Assembly (NCBI GenBank): GCA_017504485.1
Contig: JAFVRC010000006.1
Span: forward strand, 1 to 64,000
Direction of reading: 5' to 3'
DNA length: 64,000 bases
Origin: Alistipes sp.
GTDB lineage: Bacteria > Bacteroidota > Bacteroidia > Bacteroidales > Rikenellaceae
Every line of letters starts with the position of its first letter. Position 1 is the first letter of the stretch. The position numbers were made by a program, and so were the translations under genes. The notes beneath the pieces are model-generated. The model saw only the letters and a list, made by a program, of their open reading frames with translations. It was not told where the DNA came from and made no database searches. Positions 17,798 to 25,290 of the stretch are shown in pieces.

Positions 17798-19102
17798 CTA
17801 CTTTTTATATTGTTTGATAGCCTCATATACAGCCTCGTGGCACTTGGTACGAGGATTTTGCTTCATAAATACATTCTTATTTGGCGTTGCTACGCGATTT
17901 GAAAGCAGTATCATAAACATATCTGCCTTGGGGTCAATCCATACCATTGTGCCAGTGTGCCCTGTATGTCCGAAACTCTGTTTTGATGCAGAAGGCCCAT
18001 AAGGATAATGGATAGTTGCACTTGATTCGGGAGTAGGAGCCTCAAATCGAGGCTTGTCAAAACCTAAGCCACGATGGTTGTTATTTCCCGGATATTGATA
18101 CGAAGACCACTCGCGCACGGTCTTACGCTTGAAGTAACGCACACCATTATACTCGCCACCATTGAGGAGCATCTGCAAAATTATGGCAAGACTCCCGCTG
18201 TTGGCGAATAATCCTGCGTTGCCCGAAACTCCGCCAAGCATGCCGGCTGCGGTGTCGTGTACGAAGCCGTGAGTTGCGCCTCGATGATATCTCTTGTCGA
18301 AGCCTGTCGGAACAATCTCCGAAAGCGGATATTTACCTCTTGGGTTGTATGTGGCATCTTTTACTCCGAGTGGCTTGTAGAACTCCTCGTAGAGAAAATC
18401 CTCATACTTGCGACCTGTTACGCGCTCGACCAAGATGTTTGCTAAATGCCAATTAAGACACGAATACTTAAATTTCTTCGCATATACCTTCTGCTTGACA
18501 ATATGGTTGAGCATATAGTCGTACATACCTTTACTCGAATATAGATTCTCGCCACACTGATAAGGGAACTCCTCACTTTGAGTTGAGCTGAATAGATTTG
18601 TGCGCAACTGTTTGTCTTTGTTGAGAAATAATCTTGTGAAACTCATATTTCGGATTCCACTCTGATGCGTTAAAATTTCGCGAAGAGTAAGATTCTCCTT
18701 GTTTGAGCCTTTGAACTCCTCCAAATAGAGAGAAATAGGCTTATCGAGGTCTAACTGCTTCTGCTCTACAAGACGCATCAGACATATTGTTGCAGCCATA
18801 ACTTTGGTGCAAGAAGCCATATCGTAGAGATGGTGATTCTCTACGGGGCGCTCCTGCTTGAAAGTGTGATGACCGTAACTTTTGTGATACACAATTTTGC
18901 CGTGTCGTGCTACGAGAATCTGGCATCCCGGAAAACACTTCGATTGGATAGACGCGTTTGCAATAGAGTCGAGTGTACGGGATAGGTACGCTCCGTTTAT
19001 ACCTACGCTCTCAGGTGTTCCGTAGGTCAACACATCGCTCTTGCGAGCTGATGCCGAGAATGTGATAGCGAGTGCTATACAGATTGATAGGGCGAATCTC
19101 AT
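17798..19102 (-). CDS. Secreted serine hydrolase of the beta-lactamase/esterase superfamily
   Basis: A 434-residue protein with a signal peptide (about 1-19). The nucleophile motif is S97-C-T-K100 (DMASCTKVMAA). At the position of the usual Tyr-x-Asn there is YSCLNW, so Tyr is kept but Asn is Cys. A late HTGHTG (about 380) fits the third motif of this class-C-like family. Likely activities are esterase, D-aminopeptidase or glucan/peptide hydrolysis; resistance to beta-lactams should not be assumed. It follows the DUF6259 gene by 55 bases. Base composition is clearly more AT-rich than most of the window. Confidence 0.82.
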   Translation of the reverse strand: MRFALSICIALAITFSASARKSDVLTYGTPESVGINGAYLSRTLDSIANASIQSKCFPGCQILVARHGKIVYHKSYGHHTFKQERPVENHHLYDMASCTKVMAATICLMRLVEQKQLDLDKPISLYLEEFKGSNKENLTLREILTHQSGIRNMSFTRLFLNKDKQLRTNLFSSTQSEEFPYQCGENLYSSKGMYDYMLNHIVKQKVYAKKFKYSCLNWHLANILVERVTGRKYEDFLYEEFYKPLGVKDATYNPRGKYPLSEIVPTGFDKRYHRGATHGFVHDTAAGMLGGVSGNAGLFANSGSLAIILQMLLNGGEYNGVRYFKRKTVREWSSYQYPGNNNHRGLGFDKPRFEAPTPESSATIHYPYGPSASKQSFGHTGHTGTMVWIDPKADMFMILLSNRVATPNKNVFMKQNPRTKCHEAVYEAIKQYKK

Positions 19103-19157
19103 AACTTAATAATCACTTTTTTTGGTATGCTGTAACATTTTTGAGATAAAAATCCTA

Positions 19158-21317
19158 TTACTCCTTTTCAAATAGCAATACAGCGAGGTCGTATTGTCCC
19201 AAAGTTAGACGCTTGCCACCATTCGTTACTTTGGCATTGCCGAGCGTTGAATGCTCGACATAGCGGAATCCTGGAACCTCAAGTTTTGTTTTCAGAGTCT
19301 GCGCTTCGCGCAATTGATTAGCTACTACCACAGCCATCTTTTGACCATCATTGCTGAGGTATGCGCGAGCCTCGACCTCTTTGTTCGAGCAATCTATGCC
19401 CTTTGTATCCATATAGCGGCCACAGAGCAACATATCTTCATACTTCTCTTTGATGATGTTGGCCTCGTTGAGATATGCCTGATATATAGGGCATTTGTCA
19501 ATTAAATCACGACAACGATATATCTCGATATCAATACGCTGACCATCGAGGATGGTGTAGTTTACGTGCCACTGCACATCTCTATCGTCGCGGTGTCCAC
19601 GCTCCGAGAAGATAAATTCAGGGAAGGTGTAGCGGAAGAATCGCAGCCAACGAGTCTTTGAATCCTTGTTTGAAGGGTGGCCGTGGGTGTATGCGACATA
19701 CTGAGCCAATGCGTCAACCGTACTCTCCGTGCCGAGTGCGAACTCTGGAGCCTTGTCTATATAACGCTCGCGCAAAATCTCAAGCACTTGCATACGCTTC
19801 TGAATAGCAAATACATCTGGTATAGGGAACTCGCCACTTGCATCCCAATTTGCACTCTCGCGCTCAATAAAGCCGAGTTGGTCATAGAATACCGAACTTG
19901 CACCGAGCTGATATGCTCTATCTTGCATCTTTGCAAGCTCCTTGTTCCACTCTGGATTCATCATTGTTGCAACGGCAAATGTTTGACCTCCGTAGACATT
20001 CAGATAAGAGCCGTGTCCCGTAAATTTGTAACGCTCCAACATTGGCGCACCCGTAATATCGTGGCGGCAAACCTTCTCGCCCATACCGCTCTTGTAGTAA
20101 CGACTATCTCTGTCAATTAGTTTGCCATTATAATATAATAGAAGATGGCTGCCATCTGCTTGGTATTTGGAAATAGCCTCTTTCAATGCGGCATCTCCTC
20201 CTTGCGATTCGTCGGGCGAATAGTCCGGATTACCATTATCCATACCCTCTGCCCACCAACCAAAAAGGAATACGGTATTTGAGTTTACGCTCTTATCGAC
20301 ATCCTTTAATCGGCCATACAAATCGGGGTATTTGAAGAAATACTCGCCGTATTGGTGCTTGAAAATTACTCGCTGCCACGAGCGCATCTTCTGCACCCAC
20401 TCTGGAGCTGGCTTGTAGTCGAACCATTCGTTTGCCCACGCACGATACATATCGGCAGCATTGTGCCAAGTTCCAGTATACGGCGACACAACATTCGAAT
20501 CGTTAGACCAAGAAGAGCCGCACATACAGTGCGGATATTTGTAGAATCCAAGCTCCAAGATGTCAAACTTGCCATTGTCGCGCTTGTATACACGCAATCC
20601 GTGTGTAGTATCTTGGAAGGTCTTGTCGTGGCTACCAAAGTAGAGTCCCTGTTCTTCGCCCAAAAGTGCAAAGCAGTTCATAAATACACAGTATCCGTAG
20701 CGGATGTAATGCTCGTAGAAGTACTGCTCGGGACGGAAATAGTGCTTTGGCGAGATGTCGCTGATGGTCTTGATTGGATTGTCGTGCAACTTACCTCCTG
20801 CGTGAGCCGTAAAGAGCTTATGGTCGGCTGGTGCTTGAATGTCGCGAATTAGCGGATATTGCAACTCGCGGATAATGGTGTGAGGCTCGTTGTTGGCAAT
20901 ATCAGCCGCAAAACGCACCTTGTCACCCTCGTGGATAACTTTCAGTGTAAGAGCAAATTTCAACTCCTTGTCGTGAGCCGTAACGGTAGGGTAGTGAAGG
21001 ATGATTGTGTTGCCCTCTTTCGATACCTTTACGCTCGACTGCTCGCCCAAAATTTGAATCTCCTCCTCGGCGTGAGTATCGTAGTAGATACGCCACAAAT
21101 AGTCGCCTGAGGTCGAGACGTACTCCTGCTTTGTAACTTCGTTTTTCAGCGAATATAACTTACCATCTTTGCCGATAGTAACGCTTATCTTCTCGTTGGC
21201 GAGAGTGATGCAATCTTCGGGCAGTGCAATCTGCTCCTGCACACCCATTTTGCATTCAGTGCAGGAGAATGCAAATAGAGTTGACATTGCAATAATAACT
21301 TTACTTAAGCAATTCAT
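19158..21317 (-). CDS. DUF6259-like lipoprotein, probable glycosidase relative
   Basis: A 719-residue protein. The N-terminus (hydrophobic to about 17, then FAFSC19) looks like a lipoprotein signal, placing it at the outer membrane. An N-terminal beta-rich part (about 30-300) leads to a barrel-like centre with WRIYYD, FLFGWWAEGMDNGNPDY, VFYDQLGF (about 470) and FALGTESTVDALAQY. This resembles the DUF6259 family of putative carbohydrate-active enzymes. Catalytic residues are not certain; the Asp in FYDQ and the Glu in GTES are candidates. It pairs with the serine hydrolase downstream, and both are AT-rich. Confidence 0.65.
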   Translation of the reverse strand: MNCLSKVIIAMSTLFAFSCTECKMGVQEQIALPEDCITLANEKISVTIGKDGKLYSLKNEVTKQEYVSTSGDYLWRIYYDTHAEEEIQILGEQSSVKVSKEGNTIILHYPTVTAHDKELKFALTLKVIHEGDKVRFAADIANNEPHTIIRELQYPLIRDIQAPADHKLFTAHAGGKLHDNPIKTISDISPKHYFRPEQYFYEHYIRYGYCVFMNCFALLGEEQGLYFGSHDKTFQDTTHGLRVYKRDNGKFDILELGFYKYPHCMCGSSWSNDSNVVSPYTGTWHNAADMYRAWANEWFDYKPAPEWVQKMRSWQRVIFKHQYGEYFFKYPDLYGRLKDVDKSVNSNTVFLFGWWAEGMDNGNPDYSPDESQGGDAALKEAISKYQADGSHLLLYYNGKLIDRDSRYYKSGMGEKVCRHDITGAPMLERYKFTGHGSYLNVYGGQTFAVATMMNPEWNKELAKMQDRAYQLGASSVFYDQLGFIERESANWDASGEFPIPDVFAIQKRMQVLEILRERYIDKAPEFALGTESTVDALAQYVAYTHGHPSNKDSKTRWLRFFRYTFPEFIFSERGHRDDRDVQWHVNYTILDGQRIDIEIYRCRDLIDKCPIYQAYLNEANIIKEKYEDMLLCGRYMDTKGIDCSNKEVEARAYLSNDGQKMAVVVANQLREAQTLKTKLEVPGFRYVEHSTLGNAKVTNGGKRLTLGQYDLAVLLFEKE

Positions 21318-21336
21318 AATGAATGGTCTAAAAAGT

Positions 21337-21501
21337 TAATTTTTGTTGTGTGTTGTTGTATATATTTGTTATTTGTGCAAGACTTTTTACAGCACGTCGT
21401 ATGGTGTATGCCGTACCGCCTTTCTCGCCAGTAAAGTAGGCGATTACGGCCGACGAGTTATCTACGAGGTAGTTGTTTCGTATAGCGTTGCGACACCTCC
21501 C
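21337..21501 (-). pseudogene. C-terminal remnant of a SLOG/DUF1273-like gene
   Basis: On the minus strand, directly after the M14 stop codon, 54 codons read open to a TAA at 21339-21337, with no start codon. The peptide contains YLVDNSSAVIAYF and GGTAYTIRRA, which matches the C-terminal part of SLOG-fold proteins of the DUF1273/YspA type (a hydrophobic strand followed by GGT and a helix). Everything upstream is missing. I read it as the tail of a gene otherwise deleted or displaced. Being only about 50 residues, it could be chance. Confidence 0.5.
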
Positions 21502-22713
21502 CTATCGGGGAATCTCGGTGAGCAACACCTCGCCCTCGATGTGGGCCTTCAGGGCCTTGGCAATTCCGCGCCCGAATAGTCTCAGCTTGTCGGGATATAC
21601 GAGTTTGCCGTTGGCATAAGCAAACGGTATCTCAAAGGTGCGACAAATCTCAAGACTCTTTATGTTAGCGGCGGCCCAGCGCGTAACATTCAATCCGTCG
21701 GTGTAGTTCTTGCTTGAATTCCAACTAACGCCAAACGGCATATTGTCGGAGGCTTTGTAGCTCAAATCACCCTCTTGGTACTTCTCGATAAGAGCCGAAA
21801 AGTTATACTCCTTAACGCCGTTGAACTCTTTGTACGGGGTGTAGATGTAGTTGTCATTGTACTTGTAGAGTTTAGGGTTGTGGAAGTCCATAAACACCTG
21901 TGGCTCAGTCTCGGCCAAAAGGCTCGCAAAAGCCGCGGTTTCGGGGTAGATGAAATCGGTGTAGTCGCGGTTGTGGTCGTGAGGCAGTCGCCACTTGCCC
22001 TGATCTCCATCGACGGCTCCATCCATATCGACGAATGGCACTGCCGTCAGCTCTACATTCTCTCGCAGCCACTCGCCCAACGCGCTATCCTCCAAGAAGG
22101 CGGCTATGAAACCCTCCATAACATAGGCGGCCGGAGCCTCCGAACAGTGGTGACGGGCACTTACAACAACCGATCTCTTTGGTACAGCATTCTTGGTGGT
22201 CATCCTGAAAAATGGCACATCGCGGCCCTTGCGGCTCTTGCAGAGCACGCCTACCTCGAACTCGCCTTTGTGGTTGCGATTCTTCAAAAAAGCCTCCCAC
22301 ATTTGCGGCGTGTAGGGGTGGCACTCGTAGAACCACACCTCTCTTGCATCTTTCGGGAAGGTGTAGGTAAAGGTATGAGGGGTAGAGCCCTCCTCGGCCA
22401 GGTATTCGTATGTCTTACCCTTGTCCAACGACACGAGCGGCCCCCTCTCGCAAAGGGCAAAACTCTTTGTAAATACGAAGGTTAGTTTTCGGCCCTGTGC
22501 CCCTTTCACTCGGAAAGCCCAGTAGAACCACGCCTTCTTCGATCCTCGTAGCTCCTGATGAACATACACCGTGTCGTTGACCAACCTCTCGAATACAATA
22601 TTACCCGCCGGAAGCTCCTTATCTACCACAATCTCGCCACGCGAGCATGCACCGAAAAATAGCGGGGTGATAATTATTGCTGTAACAAAACTAAATAGCT
22701 TGATACTCTTCAT
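21502..22713 (-). CDS. M14-family zinc carboxypeptidase-like lipoprotein
   Basis: A 403-residue protein with a lipoprotein signal (FFGAC22). An N-terminal beta domain (about 40-150; KAWFYWAFRVKGAQG) precedes a carboxypeptidase-like domain with the zinc motif HxxE in RHHCSEAP (about 188-194). A later MDFHNP (about 275-280) can supply the third zinc ligand. This arrangement resembles the N-domain-plus-M14 cytosolic carboxypeptidase type, here exported. It could act on peptides, cell-wall stems or ester-linked substrates. It starts 69 bases after the degenerate S1/P1 gene, probably in the same transcript. Confidence 0.75.
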   Translation of the reverse strand: MKSIKLFSFVTAIIITPLFFGACSRGEIVVDKELPAGNIVFERLVNDTVYVHQELRGSKKAWFYWAFRVKGAQGRKLTFVFTKSFALCERGPLVSLDKGKTYEYLAEEGSTPHTFTYTFPKDAREVWFYECHPYTPQMWEAFLKNRNHKGEFEVGVLCKSRKGRDVPFFRMTTKNAVPKRSVVVSARHHCSEAPAAYVMEGFIAAFLEDSALGEWLRENVELTAVPFVDMDGAVDGDQGKWRLPHDHNRDYTDFIYPETAAFASLLAETEPQVFMDFHNPKLYKYNDNYIYTPYKEFNGVKEYNFSALIEKYQEGDLSYKASDNMPFGVSWNSSKNYTDGLNVTRWAAANIKSLEICRTFEIPFAYANGKLVYPDKLRLFGRGIAKALKAHIEGEVLLTEIPR

Positions 22714-22782
22714 CTTGTTTATGTTTAATGTTATTGTTGCACTATGATGATATGTTGATGTGCGCAGTGGTATTAGTCTTCT

Positions 22783-23583
22783 CTATTTGAGGTTTTCGTT
22801 CAGCAGAGCCGCGATGCGTAACCCCGCACGCGCCACACAACTCATGTGCAACTCTTCGTGTGCCTGCACCGTGGCGTGGTGGAAGTTGTTGTCGTTGCGC
22901 TCCACAATCTCATAGACCGAAGAGGTGTATTTGCCGATGTCGGTAGCCCAATCGCGGAGTGTTCCGGCCATATATTCGACTCTCTTGTCGGCAAACATAA
23001 TCGCCAAATCCTCGGCGTACATCTGCGGCGAGTATGCGCCGCGATGTGTTGCGAAGCGGTGGGTCCAAAGGTCGCGCCACGACTGCTGCCAAATCTTCGG
23101 CTTGCGGCCGTTTGCCGAGCCTCTGGATGTGCTAACCTGGAAGTCGGCAGCCGATTTGGGGTGAGCGTCGAGCGTCACATTCGCAATGTTGTGCATATCT
23201 ATCACCAGGTTCATCACGGTCTGAATGGCAACTCCCACGTCGGCTTTCTTGTGCTCCTTGTGGTTGCGCACAACCTCCAAAGCTCTCTCTATCTGCACAT
23301 AAGCGTCGTTCTCGTCCTTTGCCGCAGGTTGCAGGTTGCTGTCGAGGTGCAGGCGGTGCCACCCTTTGCTTTCCGACATACGGCCATTATTGCGACACAT
23401 CGCCAGATAACCCTCCGGCCGGGTGAAGTCGCCGCTTACATAATGCACCACAAGCTCCTTGGTCACCTCGTTGTAGTTCTGCGACGCAACGAGCAGTGCC
23501 GTCTTGTCAAACACACTCGACCACGCACTTGCCGAGAGCGTTCCGACAAAAAGTGCTGCGCATAATAGTACTATCTTTCTCAT
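22783..23583 (-). CDS. Divergent S1/P1 nuclease-like protein, probably lacking the zinc site
   Basis: A 266-residue exported protein (signal about 1-20, ASA then W21). Its size, its start with Trp after the signal peptide and its place 6 bases behind an intact S1/P1 gene suggest a paralogue. But the canonical mature start WGxxGH is WSSVFD here, and the HxxxD zinc motifs appear as HNIAN and HRFATH, so several metal ligands are missing. It may bind nucleic acid or partner the active enzyme, or be an unrelated all-helical protein. The homology call is moderate. Confidence 0.5.
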   Translation of the reverse strand: MRKIVLLCAALFVGTLSASAWSSVFDKTALLVASQNYNEVTKELVVHYVSGDFTRPEGYLAMCRNNGRMSESKGWHRLHLDSNLQPAAKDENDAYVQIERALEVVRNHKEHKKADVGVAIQTVMNLVIDMHNIANVTLDAHPKSAADFQVSTSRGSANGRKPKIWQQSWRDLWTHRFATHRGAYSPQMYAEDLAIMFADKRVEYMAGTLRDWATDIGKYTSSVYEIVERNDNNFHHATVQAHEELHMSCVARAGLRIAALLNENLK

Positions 23584-23589
23584 AATCTG

Positions 23590-24381
23590 CTACTCGCTGA
23601 AAATCTCGTTTAACACCCATGCCAGACGATAGGCCGCTCGTTGCACCTGACGGTCGGCAACGCTATGTACATCGGCGCGCTCCTCCTGCGACATCTTTGT
23701 AATCTCGGTACCGGCCGGCATCAATCTGAAACAGCCTCGCGCCACATCGGCTGTCTCCTGTGTCCACGCATAGCCATCGCCACGCTGTACCTTCTTGGCT
23801 GCCGACTTCGAGAGCTTCATCATCTCGGCGTAGAATCGCTCGGCCGTCCATCCTTTGCGCCAATACCCTACCGAGCCATCCCAGAAGCTGTGGTAGCTCT
23901 TCTTCTTGCCCTTATGTGCCAGCGCATAGTGAAACTGTGGGTGCTCCTCCTTGTTCCAGCGCACATGCGCGGGGCAGTGGTGGTCGCCAATCATGTGGAT
24001 GAGGTAGCGAAGATTGACCTTCACCAGCGAGTCGGGCATCGTCTTGTAGCCGCCATTGAGCATCTCCTTGCGGATGCGCTCGATGTGGAAGGCGCCCGTT
24101 GTGGGTTTGCCGACCACCACCTTGTAGTTGGCATCGATGTTCGTGCTGTGCCACCAATCGCAGTCGGTGTATCCCTCAATCGAGCGGTAGTGGTCCATCC
24201 ACGAGGCTTGGTAGGCGAGTGTCGAGCGAAGGTAGTGGTGACACTTCTCCTTCGCCTCGGGGGTGAGCAGCTGTTCGGCGGCGTAGGCAATAACCGTGTG
24301 GCCAACATGTCCCCAAGCCCACGTTTTGTGCGGAACAAAGAGTGCCGCTGCTGTCAAAATCACAACAAAAGATCTTCTCAT
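23590..24381 (-). CDS. S1/P1 family secreted nuclease
   Basis: S1/P1 enzymes are zinc-dependent single-strand nucleases and 3'-nucleotidases. The 263-residue protein (counted from 24381) has a signal peptide ending KTWA, then the hallmark mature start W23-G-H-V-G-H28. Further zinc ligands follow in HMIGDHHCPAHV (HxxxD) and YHSFWDGSV (HxxxD). The site looks complete. An in-frame ATG at 24396 gives five more residues, but the start at 24381 gives a better signal peptide. It is the first gene of a minus-strand unit with the divergent paralogue and the M14 gene. Confidence 0.88.
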   Translation of the reverse strand: MRRSFVVILTAAALFVPHKTWAWGHVGHTVIAYAAEQLLTPEAKEKCHHYLRSTLAYQASWMDHYRSIEGYTDCDWWHSTNIDANYKVVVGKPTTGAFHIERIRKEMLNGGYKTMPDSLVKVNLRYLIHMIGDHHCPAHVRWNKEEHPQFHYALAHKGKKKSYHSFWDGSVGYWRKGWTAERFYAEMMKLSKSAAKKVQRGDGYAWTQETADVARGCFRLMPAGTEITKMSQEERADVHSVADRQVQRAAYRLAWVLNEIFSE

Positions 24382-24411
24382 TTTGGCATATATCATATGT
24401 GTTGACAGCTA

Positions 24412-24419
24412 CAAAGTTA
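24412..24419 (-). promoter_or_regulatory. -7 element TAACTTTG of the S1/P1 unit
   Basis: Lies 30 bases before the chosen start at 24381. Confidence 0.55.
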
Positions 24420-24833
24420 GTAAATCTCGTCCGCTTTCCAAGAAATTTCCGAGAAAATTTGTTGTGCCCGTCACTTTCGTGACAAGGGAGTTGGCGGAAT
24501 AGACTTCGCTGCGCTCGGCAAAGAGTTGATGAATCAACCTCTTTTGTTTCCACACCACTTGTCTGTAAACAAGTTTGACCAATAAGCCCAGAAACAAAAC
24601 AACCTCATAACAAATGCTTGTTATAAGGTTTTCAAGGGTGGAAGATGGGATTGGCTACTCCGCTCGCTTACGCTCGCTTCGCTTAACGCCTTTCCCCTCT
24701 GCTCGCCGCAGGGGCACTTTCGAAGTTTGAAAGTGTCTGCGCCACTACTTTTTATTATGCCTAGCCTTTCGTGAACAAGTTCCCGCGGCTATGCAAATAA
24801 AAAAGCCTTGCATCGCAAGGCTTTCAAACTTCG
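24420..24833. repeat. Non-coding stretch with repeats derived from or tied to the tRNA-His 3' end
   Basis: No credible gene lies here. It holds a hairpin at 24600-24629 (AACCTCATAACAA with TTGTTATAAGGTT, one mismatch). A 17-bp direct repeat of the tRNA 3' end, gggtggaagatgggatt, is at 24636-24652 and again at 24833-24849. An exact 13-bp inverted repeat is formed by CGAAGTTTGAAAG at 24721-24733 and CTTTCAAACTTCG at 24821-24833, the second copy abutting the tRNA 3' end. There is also an imperfect GCTCGCTT tandem near 24662-24685. Confidence 0.6.
24802..24824 (-). terminator. Terminator of tRNA-His
   Basis: The perfect 10-bp stem AAAGCCTTGC/GCAAGGCTTT with an ATC loop is followed on the minus strand by a T-run. 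It lies ten bases past the tRNA 3' end. Confidence 0.8.
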
Positions 24834-24908
24834 GGTGGAAGATGGGATTCGAACCCACGACCTTCGGAACCACAATCCGTCACTCTAACCGACTGAGCTA
24901 CATCCACC
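24834..24908 (-). tRNA. tRNA-His (GTG)
   Basis: Read on the minus strand, the gene folds into a cloverleaf: D-arm GCTC...GAGT, anticodon loop TTGTGGT with anticodon GTG, T-arm GTGGG-TTCGAAT-CCCAT. It has the tRNA-His hallmark of an extra G-1 (24908) facing discriminator C73 (24834). No CCA is encoded. Two stem positions look unpaired: U6-U67 in the acceptor and A27-A43 at the top of the anticodon stem. Confidence 0.92.
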
Positions 24909-24935
24909 ATTTAGACCCCTTTCGGAATCGTGGGA

Positions 24936-24967
24936 CAAAGGTAATACACTTTTTTGCAACGACCAAA
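24936..24967 (-). promoter_or_regulatory. Promoter of tRNA-His
   Basis: On the minus strand TTTG (24967-24964), a 20-base spacer and TACCTTTG (24943-24936) form a textbook Bacteroidetes promoter, 27 bases before the tRNA 5' end. Confidence 0.8.
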
Positions 24968-25290
24968 TTTTTTCGAAAAAAAGTGACGAAAAGGCTAATC
25001 GTTGCCACTGCTGTCGAAGTGCGAAATGCCATTCGGGGGTCGCCCAAAAACATCCATAATGGGGCAGAGGGTGCAAAAACACTCTTTTGACTACAAAAAT
25101 CGACTCCTTATAATATGTTGGTATTCAATAATATTGCATAATATTCATTTTGAGATATCAGATTAGTTGTGATTTTTTGCCGTTTTGTGCTATTTTTTCA
25201 CGAAAAACCGCTATATTTGCAATCGGTGAGATGTACTGTGTGCCAATTGGTTTTTCATTTTTTTGACCAATAAGACATTCTTGCAGAGCA
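24968..25290. other. AT-rich non-coding stretch before the fimbrial operon
   Basis: I see no gene, tRNA or long repeat between the tRNA-His promoter and 25291 apart from the fimbrial -7 element at 25212-25219. This is the regulatory region of the fimbrial operon. No invertible-promoter inverted repeats were found by eye. Confidence 0.5.
25212..25219 (+). promoter_or_regulatory. -7 element TATATTTG of the fimbrial operon
   Basis: Matches TAnnTTTG and lies 71 bases before the first start codon. The -33 box is unclear; the nearest TTTTG (25183-25187) is 24 bases upstream. Confidence 0.55.

Noticed and set aside
21343..21579. Plus-strand open frame of 78 codons over the end of the M14 gene
   Set aside because: It overlaps the M14 coding end antisense and has no motif; the coding signal in this gap is on the minus strand.
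24397..24833. Short open frames in the region between the S1/P1 gene and tRNA-His
   Set aside because: All are short, on both strands, and run through hairpins and repeats; none has a ribosome site or recognisable product.
24968..25290. Invertible promoter before the fimbrial operon
   Set aside because: No matching inverted repeats flank the -7 element and no recombinase gene is near.
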